From UBA1738 sp045538755 (lineage in GTDB: Bacteria; Bacillota; Clostridia; UBA1381), in contig JAZQEC010000044.1 in the NCBI GenBank assembly GCA_045538755.1, positions 7,495 to 71,494 of the forward strand: 64,000 nt of DNA, written 5' to 3'. Below the pieces are notes generated by a model. The model ran no database searches and had not been told where the DNA came from. It saw only the letters and a list, made by a program, of their open reading frames with translations. The translations under genes were made by a program, and so were the position numbers. Below are positions 54,714-61,839 of the stretch, piece after piece (positions within the stretch are counted from its first letter, which is position 1; each line of letters starts with the position of its first letter).

Positions 54714-55919
54714 TTACTCTGCCACTGTTTCTGGCATAAGATTTTTTGCACCCATAAGTCTATCAATGACTGCTCCTGCTCTTGTTCTTTGTTCTTCACT
54801 GGTATGTGAATAAACTTTCATAATAGTTTTAAGTCCATTATGACCTACATTGTCCCTAATAACAGTGATATCAACACCATTTTGGTGTAAAGCAGAAATA
54901 TAGTAGTGTCTTAACAAGTGGAAGTGAAAATCTATTCCCATTTCAGTTGCAATTCTGGAAACAACCTTGTTGCTATCTGGGGAAAGCATATCTCCCTTTT
55001 CTTTTACACAGACTAAATCATCAACAACAATCATTTTTCCTTCTCTGGCATCAAGTAGTCCAACACTGTTTCTAACTGTGTTGCTCTTGTAATATGCTCC
55101 ATACCTTTTTCTGTTTTCTTCTTGTATTTTCTTTACAAACTGCATATACTGGGAAAACTCTTCTCCAAAATAAACTGTTCTCTTGCTTTGTTCATTTTTG
55201 GGGTCAACAAATGTCCACACTCTTTCAACTTTCTGGAACTGCTTATTAACTTTAAGACAATTCTTTTCAAAGTCAAAATCACTCCATCTCAAAGCATAAA
55301 CTTCACTGCATCTTAAACCAGTGTTTTTTCCAATAGTAAAAGCAACTTGCACATTTGTTGTCTGCAACCTTTGTTCCAGAGCATTAAACTGTTCTGGGGT
55401 GGGCAACTGCACTTCTGGTCTAATATACTTTGGTGGTCTTTCAACACAGTCCATAATATCTTCATTTATGTACTTATGCTTTCTTGCAAACTCAAAAATC
55501 AACAAGAATAAGTCATACATATCATTAGGGTACTCTGACTTATAAACTTTTGCTTTTTCATTTAAGAAATGTGTAATTTGCAAGGGTTGTATTCTTCCCA
55601 CTAATATGTCCCCAAAAGTGTTTCTAAAATGGTTGTTGTATATTGAGTTATATCTCTTAATGGTGTTATAACTCTTCTGCTTTGTTGCACTTTCTTCTAA
55701 ATAAAGGTCATACAGTTGATTGAGAGTAATTCTCTTCTCAACAAAGTTAGTGAGTTTTATTCTGCCAATCTCTTCAATTCTTGCTTGGTATGCCTCATAA
55801 GAACTTTTGAAACCACACTTTTCTTTGTTAATCTTTGTACCATTGGGCAAAGTCATTTTAATTCTGTAAGACCAACCTGCCCCCTTTGGTCTTGTTCCTT
55901 CATAAATCTTTTCTGCCAT
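54714..55919 (-). CDS. int: Tyrosine-type site-specific integrase
   Basis: A 401-residue phage/ICE-type integrase. The N-terminal part is an AP2-like arm-binding domain (GAGWSYRIKMTLPNGTKINKEKCGF), then the SAM-like core-binding domain (about 60-160), and the catalytic domain with Arg in TGLRCSEVYALRW, HLLRHYY, the third His/Lys region VGHNGLKTIMKVYSH and nucleophile Tyr in it. It should integrate the element in rubrerythrin with the help of the arm repeats. The gene, 1206 bases long, contains no CG dinucleotide by hand scan. An 11-bp hairpin overlaps its stop codon. Confidence 0.94.
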   Translation of the reverse strand: MAEKIYEGTRPKGAGWSYRIKMTLPNGTKINKEKCGFKSSYEAYQARIEEIGRIKLTNFVEKRITLNQLYDLYLEESATKQKSYNTIKRYNSIYNNHFRNTFGDILVGRIQPLQITHFLNEKAKVYKSEYPNDMYDLFLLIFEFARKHKYINEDIMDCVERPPKYIRPEVQLPTPEQFNALEQRLQTTNVQVAFTIGKNTGLRCSEVYALRWSDFDFEKNCLKVNKQFQKVERVWTFVDPKNEQSKRTVYFGEEFSQYMQFVKKIQEENRKRYGAYYKSNTVRNSVGLLDAREGKMIVVDDLVCVKEKGDMLSPDSNKVVSRIATEMGIDFHFHLLRHYYISALHQNGVDITVIRDNVGHNGLKTIMKVYSHTSEEQRTRAGAVIDRLMGAKNLMPETVAE

Positions 55920-55936
55920 TTAAATCTCTCCTTTTC

Positions 55937-56149
55937 TTAATTTAATGCTTTTATATTGTCAAGGTCTGTTAAATCATAACCATTGTAGGTTTGTAAGAAG
56001 TTTGCTATTGCGAACTCCGGCACTCTCAATCTTCCAAACTTGATAGCAGATAATACCCCCTTGTTGATAAGGGAATAAACAGAACCTTTATTGACACCCA
56101 AGATTTTTGCAACTTCTGGAACTGTGTAAATCTTAATGTTGTCAATCAT
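55937..56149 (-). CDS. xis: Excisionase-type winged HTH protein
   Basis: A 70-residue HTH_17 protein: IYTVPEVAKILGVNKGSVYSLINKGVLSAIKFGRLRVPEF is the MerR-like excisionase fold, with the recognition helix and the wing KFGRLRVP. It is transcribed 17 bases upstream of int on the same strand, the usual place for a recombination directionality factor. The ATG at 56149 has AAGGAG 9 bases upstream; GTG 56158 is too close to it. Two of the element's four CG dinucleotides are here (56011, 56018). Confidence 0.85.
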   Translation of the reverse strand: MIDNIKIYTVPEVAKILGVNKGSVYSLINKGVLSAIKFGRLRVPEFAIANFLQTYNGYDLTDLDNIKALN

Positions 56150-56184
56150 TTCTATCACTCCTTATATTTAGATTATTGATTTAC

Positions 56185-56365
56185 AACATTTTGTTAAAAT
56201 GTTTTTCATTTTCAACATCAATGTTGTATTGTAGTAATATTTTAGCACACATTTTGTTTAATGTCAACACTTTTTTGAAAATATTTTTAGAAAATACAAC
56301 ATTTATTTTTTATTTACCCAACCTAATGCTATTTTCTTGACAAAATAAAACATTTATGCTACTAT
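56185..56365. promoter_or_regulatory. Divergent control region between xis and the HTH gene
   Basis: A rightward promoter TTGACA (56337-56342), 17-base spacer, TACTAT (56360-56365). Two operator-like inverted repeats lie nearer xis: AACATTTT-N3-AAAATGTT (56185-56203) and CAACAT-CA-ATGTTG (56213-56226). ACATTT half-sites recur at 56247-56254 and 56307-56312. This is the switch region expected between an excision module and its regulator. Confidence 0.6.
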
Positions 56366-56398
56366 ATATAATGTAATAATTTGAAAGGAGTAAATGCT

Positions 56399-57445
56399 AT
56401 GGAAGAAACCAAAAGCAGAACCAGAAGTCAAGGTGTTAAGTATGCTCTTACCCCAGAATTAAGAGAGCATATACAGAAAACAAGAATAAGTCTTGACCTT
56501 TCAACAGAAAAATTGTCAAGTATGCTTGGTATGAATAAAGAAACCTATAATAATATAGAAAGAAAAAAATCAAGCACCACTACAATCACAACAGATATAT
56601 TAGATAAACTCTTTGATATTTTTCAAAAATTATCTGTAAATGAGCAGTGGGCAACAAAGGAGCAGTATATAATAGGTAATCTGGAAAAGTTTTTGTATAA
56701 CCCAGATACTGACTATGACACACTGCAAAATCAAGATTGGTTAAAGGCATATTATTTGAAATATCAGTCTGTTAATTTAAGTGAAAGCACCATTGACAAT
56801 TTATTTAACTCTTGCCCAGAGGAAGAGTTAAGGGAATTGATTAAAGACCTGAGCAAGAACAGACACATAAAATTGAAAACTGATATTACAGAAGAAAATG
56901 AGGTATATATCAATCTTAAAAATAAAGACAAATACCCAGACTATGCAGATTACCCATTTTGGTGTATAAGATACAGTGATTTTACTGATAAAGAAGTAGA
57001 AGAAATATTGGGCAGTCTTTACAGTGGCAATGTCAAATATTCTTTACTCTTTGCCCTTTTGATTAACAAGGAATTGAAGAGCAGAAGAAAAAAAGACTAT
57101 AATGATATTTTTGCTACTGTGTATTACAATCTTAAAATGTGTGGTTGCATAAATATCTTTGACAGACTGGAAACTATAATCAGTTCAAGAAAACCAACAC
57201 AATCAAAGGCAGAACCTACCCAAGCAGAAGTCACAGACAATTCATTTGTGGAAATGCTAAAAGGTTTAGATTTGGAAGAATACCCAAGCAATGTTAAGCA
57301 CTTGTTGGAACATTGCATAAATGGTGGAGATAATTTCTTTAATGCCTTTGATATAGATTTGACACCTTTATACACTGCATCTGCTTATGATATCAGTGTG
57401 TTCAAAATTAGACTGGCAGAAATTATAGATAATATATTTAAGTAA
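56399..57445 (+). CDS. HTH-domain regulator with large C-terminal domain
   Basis: A 348-residue protein. An XRE-like HTH lies near residues 22-70 (TRISLDLSTEKLSSMLGMNKETYNNIERKK), followed by a long, acidic, mostly helical region of unknown fold. It is transcribed away from xis-int across the operator region, the position of an element's master regulator. The ATG at 56399 has AAAGGAG 8 bases upstream; TTG 56381 is unlikely. No CG dinucleotide was seen in the whole gene. Confidence 0.65.
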   Translation: MEETKSRTRSQGVKYALTPELREHIQKTRISLDLSTEKLSSMLGMNKETYNNIERKKSSTTTITTDILDKLFDIFQKLSVNEQWATKEQYIIGNLEKFLYNPDTDYDTLQNQDWLKAYYLKYQSVNLSESTIDNLFNSCPEEELRELIKDLSKNRHIKLKTDITEENEVYINLKNKDKYPDYADYPFWCIRYSDFTDKEVEEILGSLYSGNVKYSLLFALLINKELKSRRKKDYNDIFATVYYNLKMCGCINIFDRLETIISSRKPTQSKAEPTQAEVTDNSFVEMLKGLDLEEYPSNVKHLLEHCINGGDNFFNAFDIDLTPLYTASAYDISVFKIRLAEIIDNIFK

Positions 57446-57453
57446 AAATGACA

Positions 57454-57486
57454 AAAGGAGCAGACAAAAAATCTGCTCCTTTGTTG
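57454..57486 (+). terminator. Terminator after the HTH regulator
   Basis: A perfect 11-bp stem (57454-57464 with 57472-57482), 7-base A-rich loop and a short T-rich tail. Confidence 0.75.
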
Positions 57487-57628
57487 TGTAAAAAAGGGTA
57501 TTTACTTTCTTTCTATAATAATATAAGTGGTTTCATTTATACACTCCCAACAGTTCTTTCTTAAAAGAAAAAAACAAGGGCAGAACCCTTGCACACCCAA
57601 CAAATAAGTTTTACTTACAGATAGACTA

Positions 57629-57885
57629 TATAATATATTAAAACTTTCACTTATACACAGTTTTTGGAAAAATCACTTTTACACTCTTTGTCTTTCTACA
57701 AAAGACACCTTCTCTTGATAAGGGGACAAGAGAAATAATTTTTTTACCACCATTTATGGTGTTCATATAAATTATTTTGGGACTTTTATAGTTCTTTGTG
57801 GCAACTGCCATACTAAACCATAAAAGTCAAAGAGTGATTTTTCAAAAGACAGATAAAATCTGCTCCACAAGGGCAGATTTTTTTT
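57629..57885 (+). ncRNA. Candidate branched structured RNA with its own terminator
   Basis: There is no gene from 57446 to 58125. A long-range stem closes the domain: 57662-57677 pairs with 57833-57847 (15 bp, one bulge). Inside lie hairpins 57690-57706 (6 bp), 57710-57734 (8 bp), 57735-57775 (7 bp, with an inner 5-bp hairpin at 57748-57761) and 57781-57828 (9 bp, with an inner hairpin at 57799-57810). Eight bases after the closing stem is a terminator (9-bp stem 57855-57863 with 57873-57881, T8). TATAAT at 57629-57634 would start the transcript about 20 bases before the domain, but no good -35 was found. It could also be single-stranded origin DNA. Confidence 0.5.
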
Positions 57886-57892
57886 GCACATA

Positions 57893-57979
57893 TTTGGTAG
57901 AATAAAATCCGGTATTTTATTATACCAAACTTTGTTGCAAAATTGGTTAGGTTGATTTTAAACCTAAACAATTTTGCAA
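57893..57979. repeat. Two long hairpins before the second recombinase
   Basis: Hairpin A: 57893-57899 pairs with 57923-57929 and 57901-57908 with 57914-57921, separated by a single G-A mismatch (15 bp, loop CCGGT). Hairpin B: 57935-57945 pairs with 57969-57979 and 57947-57953 with 57961-57967, again separated by one G-A mismatch (18 bp, 7-base loop). Neither has a T-tract on either strand, so they are not terminators. They may be recombination, replication or transfer sites. Confidence 0.55.
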
Positions 57980-58032
57980 TGCTCCAAAAAAAGAATTAAA
58001 AAGGAATAAAATGTATTTCATAGGAAAAAAAT

Positions 58033-58096
58033 CAGTAAAAATGTGTAAAATCATTTTTACTGTAAAAATCACTGAAAATGGCAACATTTTCAGTGA
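58033..58096. repeat. Two similar inverted repeats directly before the second recombinase
   Basis: A perfect 11-bp repeat (58033-58043 with 58052-58062, 8-base loop) and a perfect 12-bp repeat (58069-58080 with 58085-58096, loop GCAA). Their arms are alike: CAGTAAAAATG against CACTGAAAATG. They stand 30-93 bases before the recombinase start. They could be operators, recombination half-sites or an attenuator. Confidence 0.55.
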
Positions 58097-58125
58097 ATAC
58101 ATATTAAAAAGGGGGTATTTTGGAA

Positions 58126-59127
58126 ATGGGCAAAAATAAATCACTGGGTTATCAAATACACACTGCACTTGCAGAAATAAATATGCAAAACCAAGAGAAA
58201 AGAACAGAGATTTACAACAAGGAAAATGGTACTCATTTTTCAAGTGTTGGTAAAAGAGAGTTCAAAAAAAATGGGACAAGTATAAATTATATTTTTTCTC
58301 AAAGGTCTGCACAATGCTTGGCAGAGAAAAGCAAAAACTTTGTTAAGTTCTTAAAGGAGAACTACAACATAAAAATGGTTAAGCAGATAACCCCTCAAAT
58401 GTGTCTGGACTACCTAAACACCAAGCAAGGTTGCAGTAAAAAGACTGTTGCATCATACAAAAATATGTTGGAAAAGGTTTCTATTGCTTGTTCCAAAAAG
58501 TTTGGTTGTGAGCAGTTTTATACACCAGAAGTCAAGGCATACAAGGTGGAAGATACATATAAAACTAATTCTGCAAGAACCTACACAAACACAGAAATTA
58601 TGCAAATATGCAATTATAATGGTAGCAGACAAAATGAGATTAAGACAATGGCATTTTTAGGTTGCAGAGTTTTTGAACTCATTAACATTAGGGCAGAAGA
58701 TATTAACCTTGACAGTCATACCTATACCACCACAACAAAAGATGGCAGAATAGATACATATTCAACAGTTCATATCATAGGGAAAGGTGGCAAGGACAGT
58801 TATAGAATTATACTCCCAGAATACAGAAGTTTTTTTGAAGAACTGAAACAAGGAAAGAACCCAACTGACAGACTTTTTGACTTACCAAAGGACACAAAAT
58901 TAGCAAGATTGACTATGAGTAATGAAATAAGAAGAATTACAAAAGAATTGGGGTTAGAAGTCAGTGGGAAAAATCACCAATTTAGAAAATATCACTGCCA
59001 GATTGCTTTGCAATATTATCTTGATAAAGGTTGGAGCAGAGAGAAAGCAGAAAGTTTTGTAATTCAAAGGCATTTATCACACTCTGGGGAAAGAAGGGAC
59101 TTGAAACAGATTTATTTATATAGTTAA
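58126..59127 (+). CDS. Second tyrosine recombinase, atypical
   Basis: A 333-residue protein with the tyrosine recombinase catalytic set: Arg in FLGCRVFELINIRAEDI, HQFRKYH (HxxR), HLSHSGE, and a Tyr near the extreme C-terminus (QIYLYS). A SAM-like core-binding domain precedes it (KNFVKFLKENYNIKMVKQI..MCLDYLN). It is clearly different from the integrase at 54714 and lacks its arm-binding domain. The ATG at 58126 has AAAGGGGG 10 bases upstream. Four long inverted repeats lie just before it. Its role may be monomer resolution, inversion or cassette capture. Confidence 0.75.
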   Translation: MGKNKSLGYQIHTALAEINMQNQEKRTEIYNKENGTHFSSVGKREFKKNGTSINYIFSQRSAQCLAEKSKNFVKFLKENYNIKMVKQITPQMCLDYLNTKQGCSKKTVASYKNMLEKVSIACSKKFGCEQFYTPEVKAYKVEDTYKTNSARTYTNTEIMQICNYNGSRQNEIKTMAFLGCRVFELINIRAEDINLDSHTYTTTTKDGRIDTYSTVHIIGKGGKDSYRIILPEYRSFFEELKQGKNPTDRLFDLPKDTKLARLTMSNEIRRITKELGLEVSGKNHQFRKYHCQIALQYYLDKGWSREKAESFVIQRHLSHSGERRDLKQIYLYS

Positions 59128-59139
59128 ATACAGATTATG

Positions 59140-59222
59140 GTTAATGTTTTGAGATTTCAAGTTCTGTTAATAATACCTACAAGACAGTATAATTAAAATA
59201 AAGGTAGGTGTTAATGTTTTGA
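59140..59222. promoter_or_regulatory. Operator-like region of the small XRE gene
   Basis: A 13-bp direct repeat GTTAATGTTTTGA occurs at 59140-59152 and 59210-59222. Between them lie TATAAT (59188-59193) and an ACCTAC/GTAGGT inverted repeat (59175-59180 and 59203-59208) straddling it. TACAGAT-type sequence at 59129-59135 recurs in the next control region (59590). These are likely binding sites of the XRE protein. Confidence 0.45.
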
Positions 59223-59557
59223 ATTATGAGTTAATGGGAAAGCAAATAAGAAAACAAAGGAAACTGAAAAAATATACTCTTGAACAACTGGCAGAAAAAT
59301 TGGACTGTTCCACCACCTTTATTGGTCAAATTGAAAGAGCAAAAGGAATACCCTCACTTGAAACAATAGTAAAGATTGCAAATGTCTTAGAAGTTTCAAT
59401 AGACAGTCTGGTGTTTGGAGATTTGAACAGTAAATCTGGGAGCACACATTTTGCAAATAAGGTTATTGAACTAACTGAAACCTTTACACCAAAGGAAAAA
59501 GATTTGCTACTTAAAAATATAGAGATATTTAAGGACTTTAAGAACAATGCTAAATAA
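59219..59557 (+). CDS. XRE-family transcriptional regulator
   Basis: A 112-residue repressor-type protein. The HTH_3 domain spans residues 6-62 (GKQIRKQRKLKKYTLEQLAEKLDCSTTFIGQIERAKGIPSLETIVKIANVL), then a short C-terminal helical segment. The start is TTG, with AGGTAGG 10 bases upstream; an in-frame ATG at 59234 would keep the HTH. A terminator overlaps its 3' end. It probably controls itself and the downstream operon. Confidence 0.85.
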   Translation: MNYELMGKQIRKQRKLKKYTLEQLAEKLDCSTTFIGQIERAKGIPSLETIVKIANVLEVSIDSLVFGDLNSKSGSTHFANKVIELTETFTPKEKDLLLKNIEIFKDFKNNAK

Positions 59558-59572
59558 TGGCATTGTTTTTTT
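59543..59572 (+). terminator. Terminator of the XRE gene
   Basis: An 8-bp stem (59543-59550 with 59560-59567), 9-base loop, and T-tract to 59572. The first arm lies inside the last codons of the XRE gene. Confidence 0.75.
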
Positions 59573-59587
59573 GTTGCTTATGGAGAA

Positions 59588-59640
59588 AATACAGATAATA
59601 GTTAATCTTCATTGACTATTATCTGTATTTGTGGTATAAT
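59588..59640 (+). promoter_or_regulatory. Promoter embedded in a 19-bp inverted repeat
   Basis: TTGACT (59612-59617), a 17-base spacer and TATAAT (59635-59640) lie 30 bases before the membrane-protein operon. The -35 box sits in the right arm of an inverted repeat (59588-59606 with 59611-59629; one G-T pair, loop CTTC). A protein bound to the repeat would block the promoter, so the operon is probably repressed by an element regulator. Confidence 0.7.
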
Positions 59641-59669
59641 AAAGGAAAATGTTTTTGGAGGGACAACAA

Positions 59670-60230
59670 ATGAAATTGTTAATGTTATTTTATAAGTTGC
59701 CAACCATTATAAAAATACTATTAGGTTTAATCACTTTCCCCTGGGGAACTATTATCCTGATAATAGCAAACAGTTTTGCAGAAAAGTTTGCAGAGGCATA
59801 TGATATTGGGAAAAGAATAAATGCTATTAAGAGCAATACTTGTGATAAAACTGTAAGAGATTTAATTGATTATCTTAACAAAGATACAGATAAAATGATA
59901 AAGGTTAGTGTTAAGGTAGCAAGAAGTCAAACAAAATCAGAAGTACCTAAACACCTTTTGGAAACCTATAATTATATTTCCCAAAGTGATAAGGTTTCTA
60001 ATAGTGTGAAGCAAGAGTTTTTTAATGCTTTGAGAAATAAACAAGTATTTAATAATGGTGGTAATTCTTCTCATAGTAATTTTAATCATATGCAACAAAT
60101 GTTTGCAGAAAATGAGAGACTTAATCAAGAACTGATACAACAAGAAATATGGCAACAAGAAGAGTTAAACAGACAAAATGAGCAGTTTAATCAAATGAAC
60201 CAAAATAATACAATGGACAATATGTTTTAA
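59670..60230 (+). CDS. Membrane-anchored protein with Gln/Asn-rich tail (first of five relatives)
   Basis: A 186-residue protein. Hydrophobic segments lie near residues 3-40 (IIKILLGLITFPWGTIILIIANSF). A helical domain follows with DLIDYLNKDTDKM and SDKVSNSVKQEFFNAL, which resembles the KVST..KK.EL region of the next three products. The last 60 residues are Asn/Gln-rich and coiled-coil-like. Two starts are possible: ATG 59670 with GGAGGG, chosen here, or ATG 59649 with AAAGGAAA. First gene of the operon. Function unknown. Confidence 0.6.
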   Translation: MKLLMLFYKLPTIIKILLGLITFPWGTIILIIANSFAEKFAEAYDIGKRINAIKSNTCDKTVRDLIDYLNKDTDKMIKVSVKVARSQTKSEVPKHLLETYNYISQSDKVSNSVKQEFFNALRNKQVFNNGGNSSHSNFNHMQQMFAENERLNQELIQQEIWQQEELNRQNEQFNQMNQNNTMDNMF

Positions 60231-60242
60231 GGAGTTGATTTT

Positions 60243-60581
60243 GTGGAAGGAGAAGTTATTGTAGGTTTTATAATCATTGGACTTCTTGTGTGTGTCTTAA
60301 TTGCAGAGATTAGAACAAGAAAATATATACAAAATATGTATAATTCATTGATAAATAGCCCTAATAATGAGGGTGTTGATAGGTTAATTGCTTATATTAA
60401 GAAAAAGGGGTGTGTTAATACTCCTAATTACTGGAACAGATTAATAAATGTTTGGTATTCTTGCAATAAGAGTTCAAATGTTTCTACAAATAAGAAAGAA
60501 GAGTTATTAAACCTTTTATTACTAAGTGGCATTAGACTGAACAATGAAGATAAACAAATAATTGATAATTACAAATGTTAA
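60243..60581 (+). CDS. Small membrane-anchored protein (second of five relatives)
   Basis: A 112-residue protein with one N-terminal transmembrane helix (residues 5-22) and a cytoplasmic domain: DRLIAYIKKKG, YWNRLINVW, SNVSTNKKEELLNLL and the end QIIDNYKC. The same layout occurs in the two following genes. The start is GTG with AAGGAGTT upstream. Function unknown. Confidence 0.65.
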   Translation: MEGEVIVGFIIIGLLVCVLIAEIRTRKYIQNMYNSLINSPNNEGVDRLIAYIKKKGCVNTPNYWNRLINVWYSCNKSSNVSTNKKEELLNLLLLSGIRLNNEDKQIIDNYKC

Positions 60582-60594
60582 GGAGTTGAATAAT

Positions 60595-60984
60595 ATGCAA
60601 TTTTGGGTGTCTATAATTAGTATGTTTGCAGGTTTGTTTTCTATTGCACTTTTCTTTGGTATTCCAATTGTAATAATGGTTGTAGTTTGGAAAAAGTATA
60701 GCATTAAATGGAATAAAAGAGTTGCAGAAAGAAAAACAGTATATGATAATGCTACAAATACTCCCTCTGATTTTACAGTAGATAATTTGATTGCTTATAC
60801 TGAAAGAGAGGGTTGTTGGAATGAACCTCAATATTGGAACCAATTAAGAGGAGTATGGTTTGCAGTAAATGAAAGTCCTAATGTTTCAACTGCTAAAAAA
60901 ACAGAGTTGAGAAACTTTTTAATGACAAAAGGGTTAAGACTTGTTGGCAATGACAAAAATGTGATTGATAATTACAAAGGTTAA
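60595..60984 (+). CDS. Small membrane-anchored protein (third of five relatives)
   Basis: A 129-residue protein with a transmembrane segment near residues 7-30 (MFAGLFSIALFFGIPIVIMV) and the shared domain DNLIAYTEREG, YWNQLRGVWFAVNES, NVSTAKKTELRNFL, GLRLVGNDKNVIDNYKG. Over the last 45 residues it is very close to the fourth relative. The ATG at 60595 follows AAGGAG. Function unknown. Confidence 0.68.
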   Translation: MQFWVSIISMFAGLFSIALFFGIPIVIMVVVWKKYSIKWNKRVAERKTVYDNATNTPSDFTVDNLIAYTEREGCWNEPQYWNQLRGVWFAVNESPNVSTAKKTELRNFLMTKGLRLVGNDKNVIDNYKG

Positions 60985-61000
60985 ATTAGGAGTTGATTGT

Positions 61001-61438
61001 ATGGAAAAAATAGGACTTTTAATATTGTGGGTAATAGCATTGTTCATACAATACAGAATATTTTTAGCAATTAAAAAGAATACTGCTATTTATACCTATG
61101 TTGGTGTTAGTGTTCTTCTTGCTTTTGTTTTTGGTTCTTCTGTTGTTGCTTATTTTTTATATAGATTTAAGTTTGCAAAAATAAGAAAACAGACCTTTGA
61201 CAACATCATAAAAAACACAGATAGTAATGCACCTGATACTTTAATGAAATACATAAACAGTTATGGCATTATAAATGAACCAGAAAGTTGGAATATGGTT
61301 AGGGGTGTTTGGTTCTCAATCAATGAGAGTTCCAAAGTTCCAACTGCTAAAAAAAGAGAGTTAAGAGATTTCCTCACAACAAAGGGTTTAAGACTTGTTG
61401 GCAATGATAAAGATATAATTGATAATTACAAAGGTTAA
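61001..61438 (+). CDS. Small membrane-anchored protein (fourth of five relatives)
   Basis: A 145-residue protein with two transmembrane segments (about 6-22 and 31-52) and the shared domain DTLMKYINSYG, SWNMVRGVWFSINES, KVPTAKKRELRDFL, GLRLVGNDKDIIDNYKG. The junction DNA before and after the third and fourth genes repeats (the codons for IDNYKG, stop, then GGAGTT or GGGGTG), so they arose by tandem duplication. The ATG at 61001 follows AGGAG. Function unknown. Confidence 0.68.
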   Translation: MEKIGLLILWVIALFIQYRIFLAIKKNTAIYTYVGVSVLLAFVFGSSVVAYFLYRFKFAKIRKQTFDNIIKNTDSNAPDTLMKYINSYGIINEPESWNMVRGVWFSINESSKVPTAKKRELRDFLTTKGLRLVGNDKDIIDNYKG

Positions 61439-61453
61439 GTAAGGGGTGTTTAT

Positions 61454-61834
61454 ATGTTAGAACTTATATTTTATGTAGCATTGTTATTATTGATTTTCTT
61501 TGCTATTTTCTATTTTGTTATTTATAAATTGATTTATAAGACATTTATAAAAAGTTTTACCTCAATTACTAAATATGGCAAGGAAGAAAAAAAGGCATTT
61601 CAACAAATGCTACTCTCTCCAAACAATGATACTGTATCTAAATACATAAAAGTACTAAAAGAAATTGCAGAGTTTTCTTCTAACAGTATTATGACTAGCA
61701 GTTTGTCTATGGCAGACCAATTAAAATATGCTAATGCTTATCAAGTTGTAAAAGGAACTGCCTCTGTTTCAAATGAAGTAAAAGAAGAATTATACAGAGT
61801 GTATTTAATATTAGGTGTTCCTTTGCAGAAATAA
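61454..61834 (+). CDS. Small membrane-anchored protein (fifth of five relatives)
   Basis: A 126-residue protein with a long N-terminal hydrophobic segment (about residues 3-30, then aromatic and basic) and a helical domain ending ASVSNEVKEELYRVYLILGV. This ending matches the VST..KK.EL pattern of the other four, but the W/IDNYK end is missing, so it is the most diverged member. AAGGGG lies before the ATG. Function unknown. Confidence 0.6.
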   Translation: MLELIFYVALLLLIFFAIFYFVIYKLIYKTFIKSFTSITKYGKEEKKAFQQMLLSPNNDTVSKYIKVLKEIAEFSSNSIMTSSLSMADQLKYANAYQVVKGTASVSNEVKEELYRVYLILGVPLQK

Positions 61835-61839
61835 AAGTT

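Noticed and set aside
54691..54717. Integrase terminator
   Set aside because: The perfect 11-bp hairpin overlaps the stop codon but has no T-tract on the minus strand, so it is noted only as a hairpin.
60532..60843. 103-codon minus-strand frame in the membrane-protein operon
   Set aside because: It is antisense to two members of the tandem family whose protein conservation fixes the coding strand.
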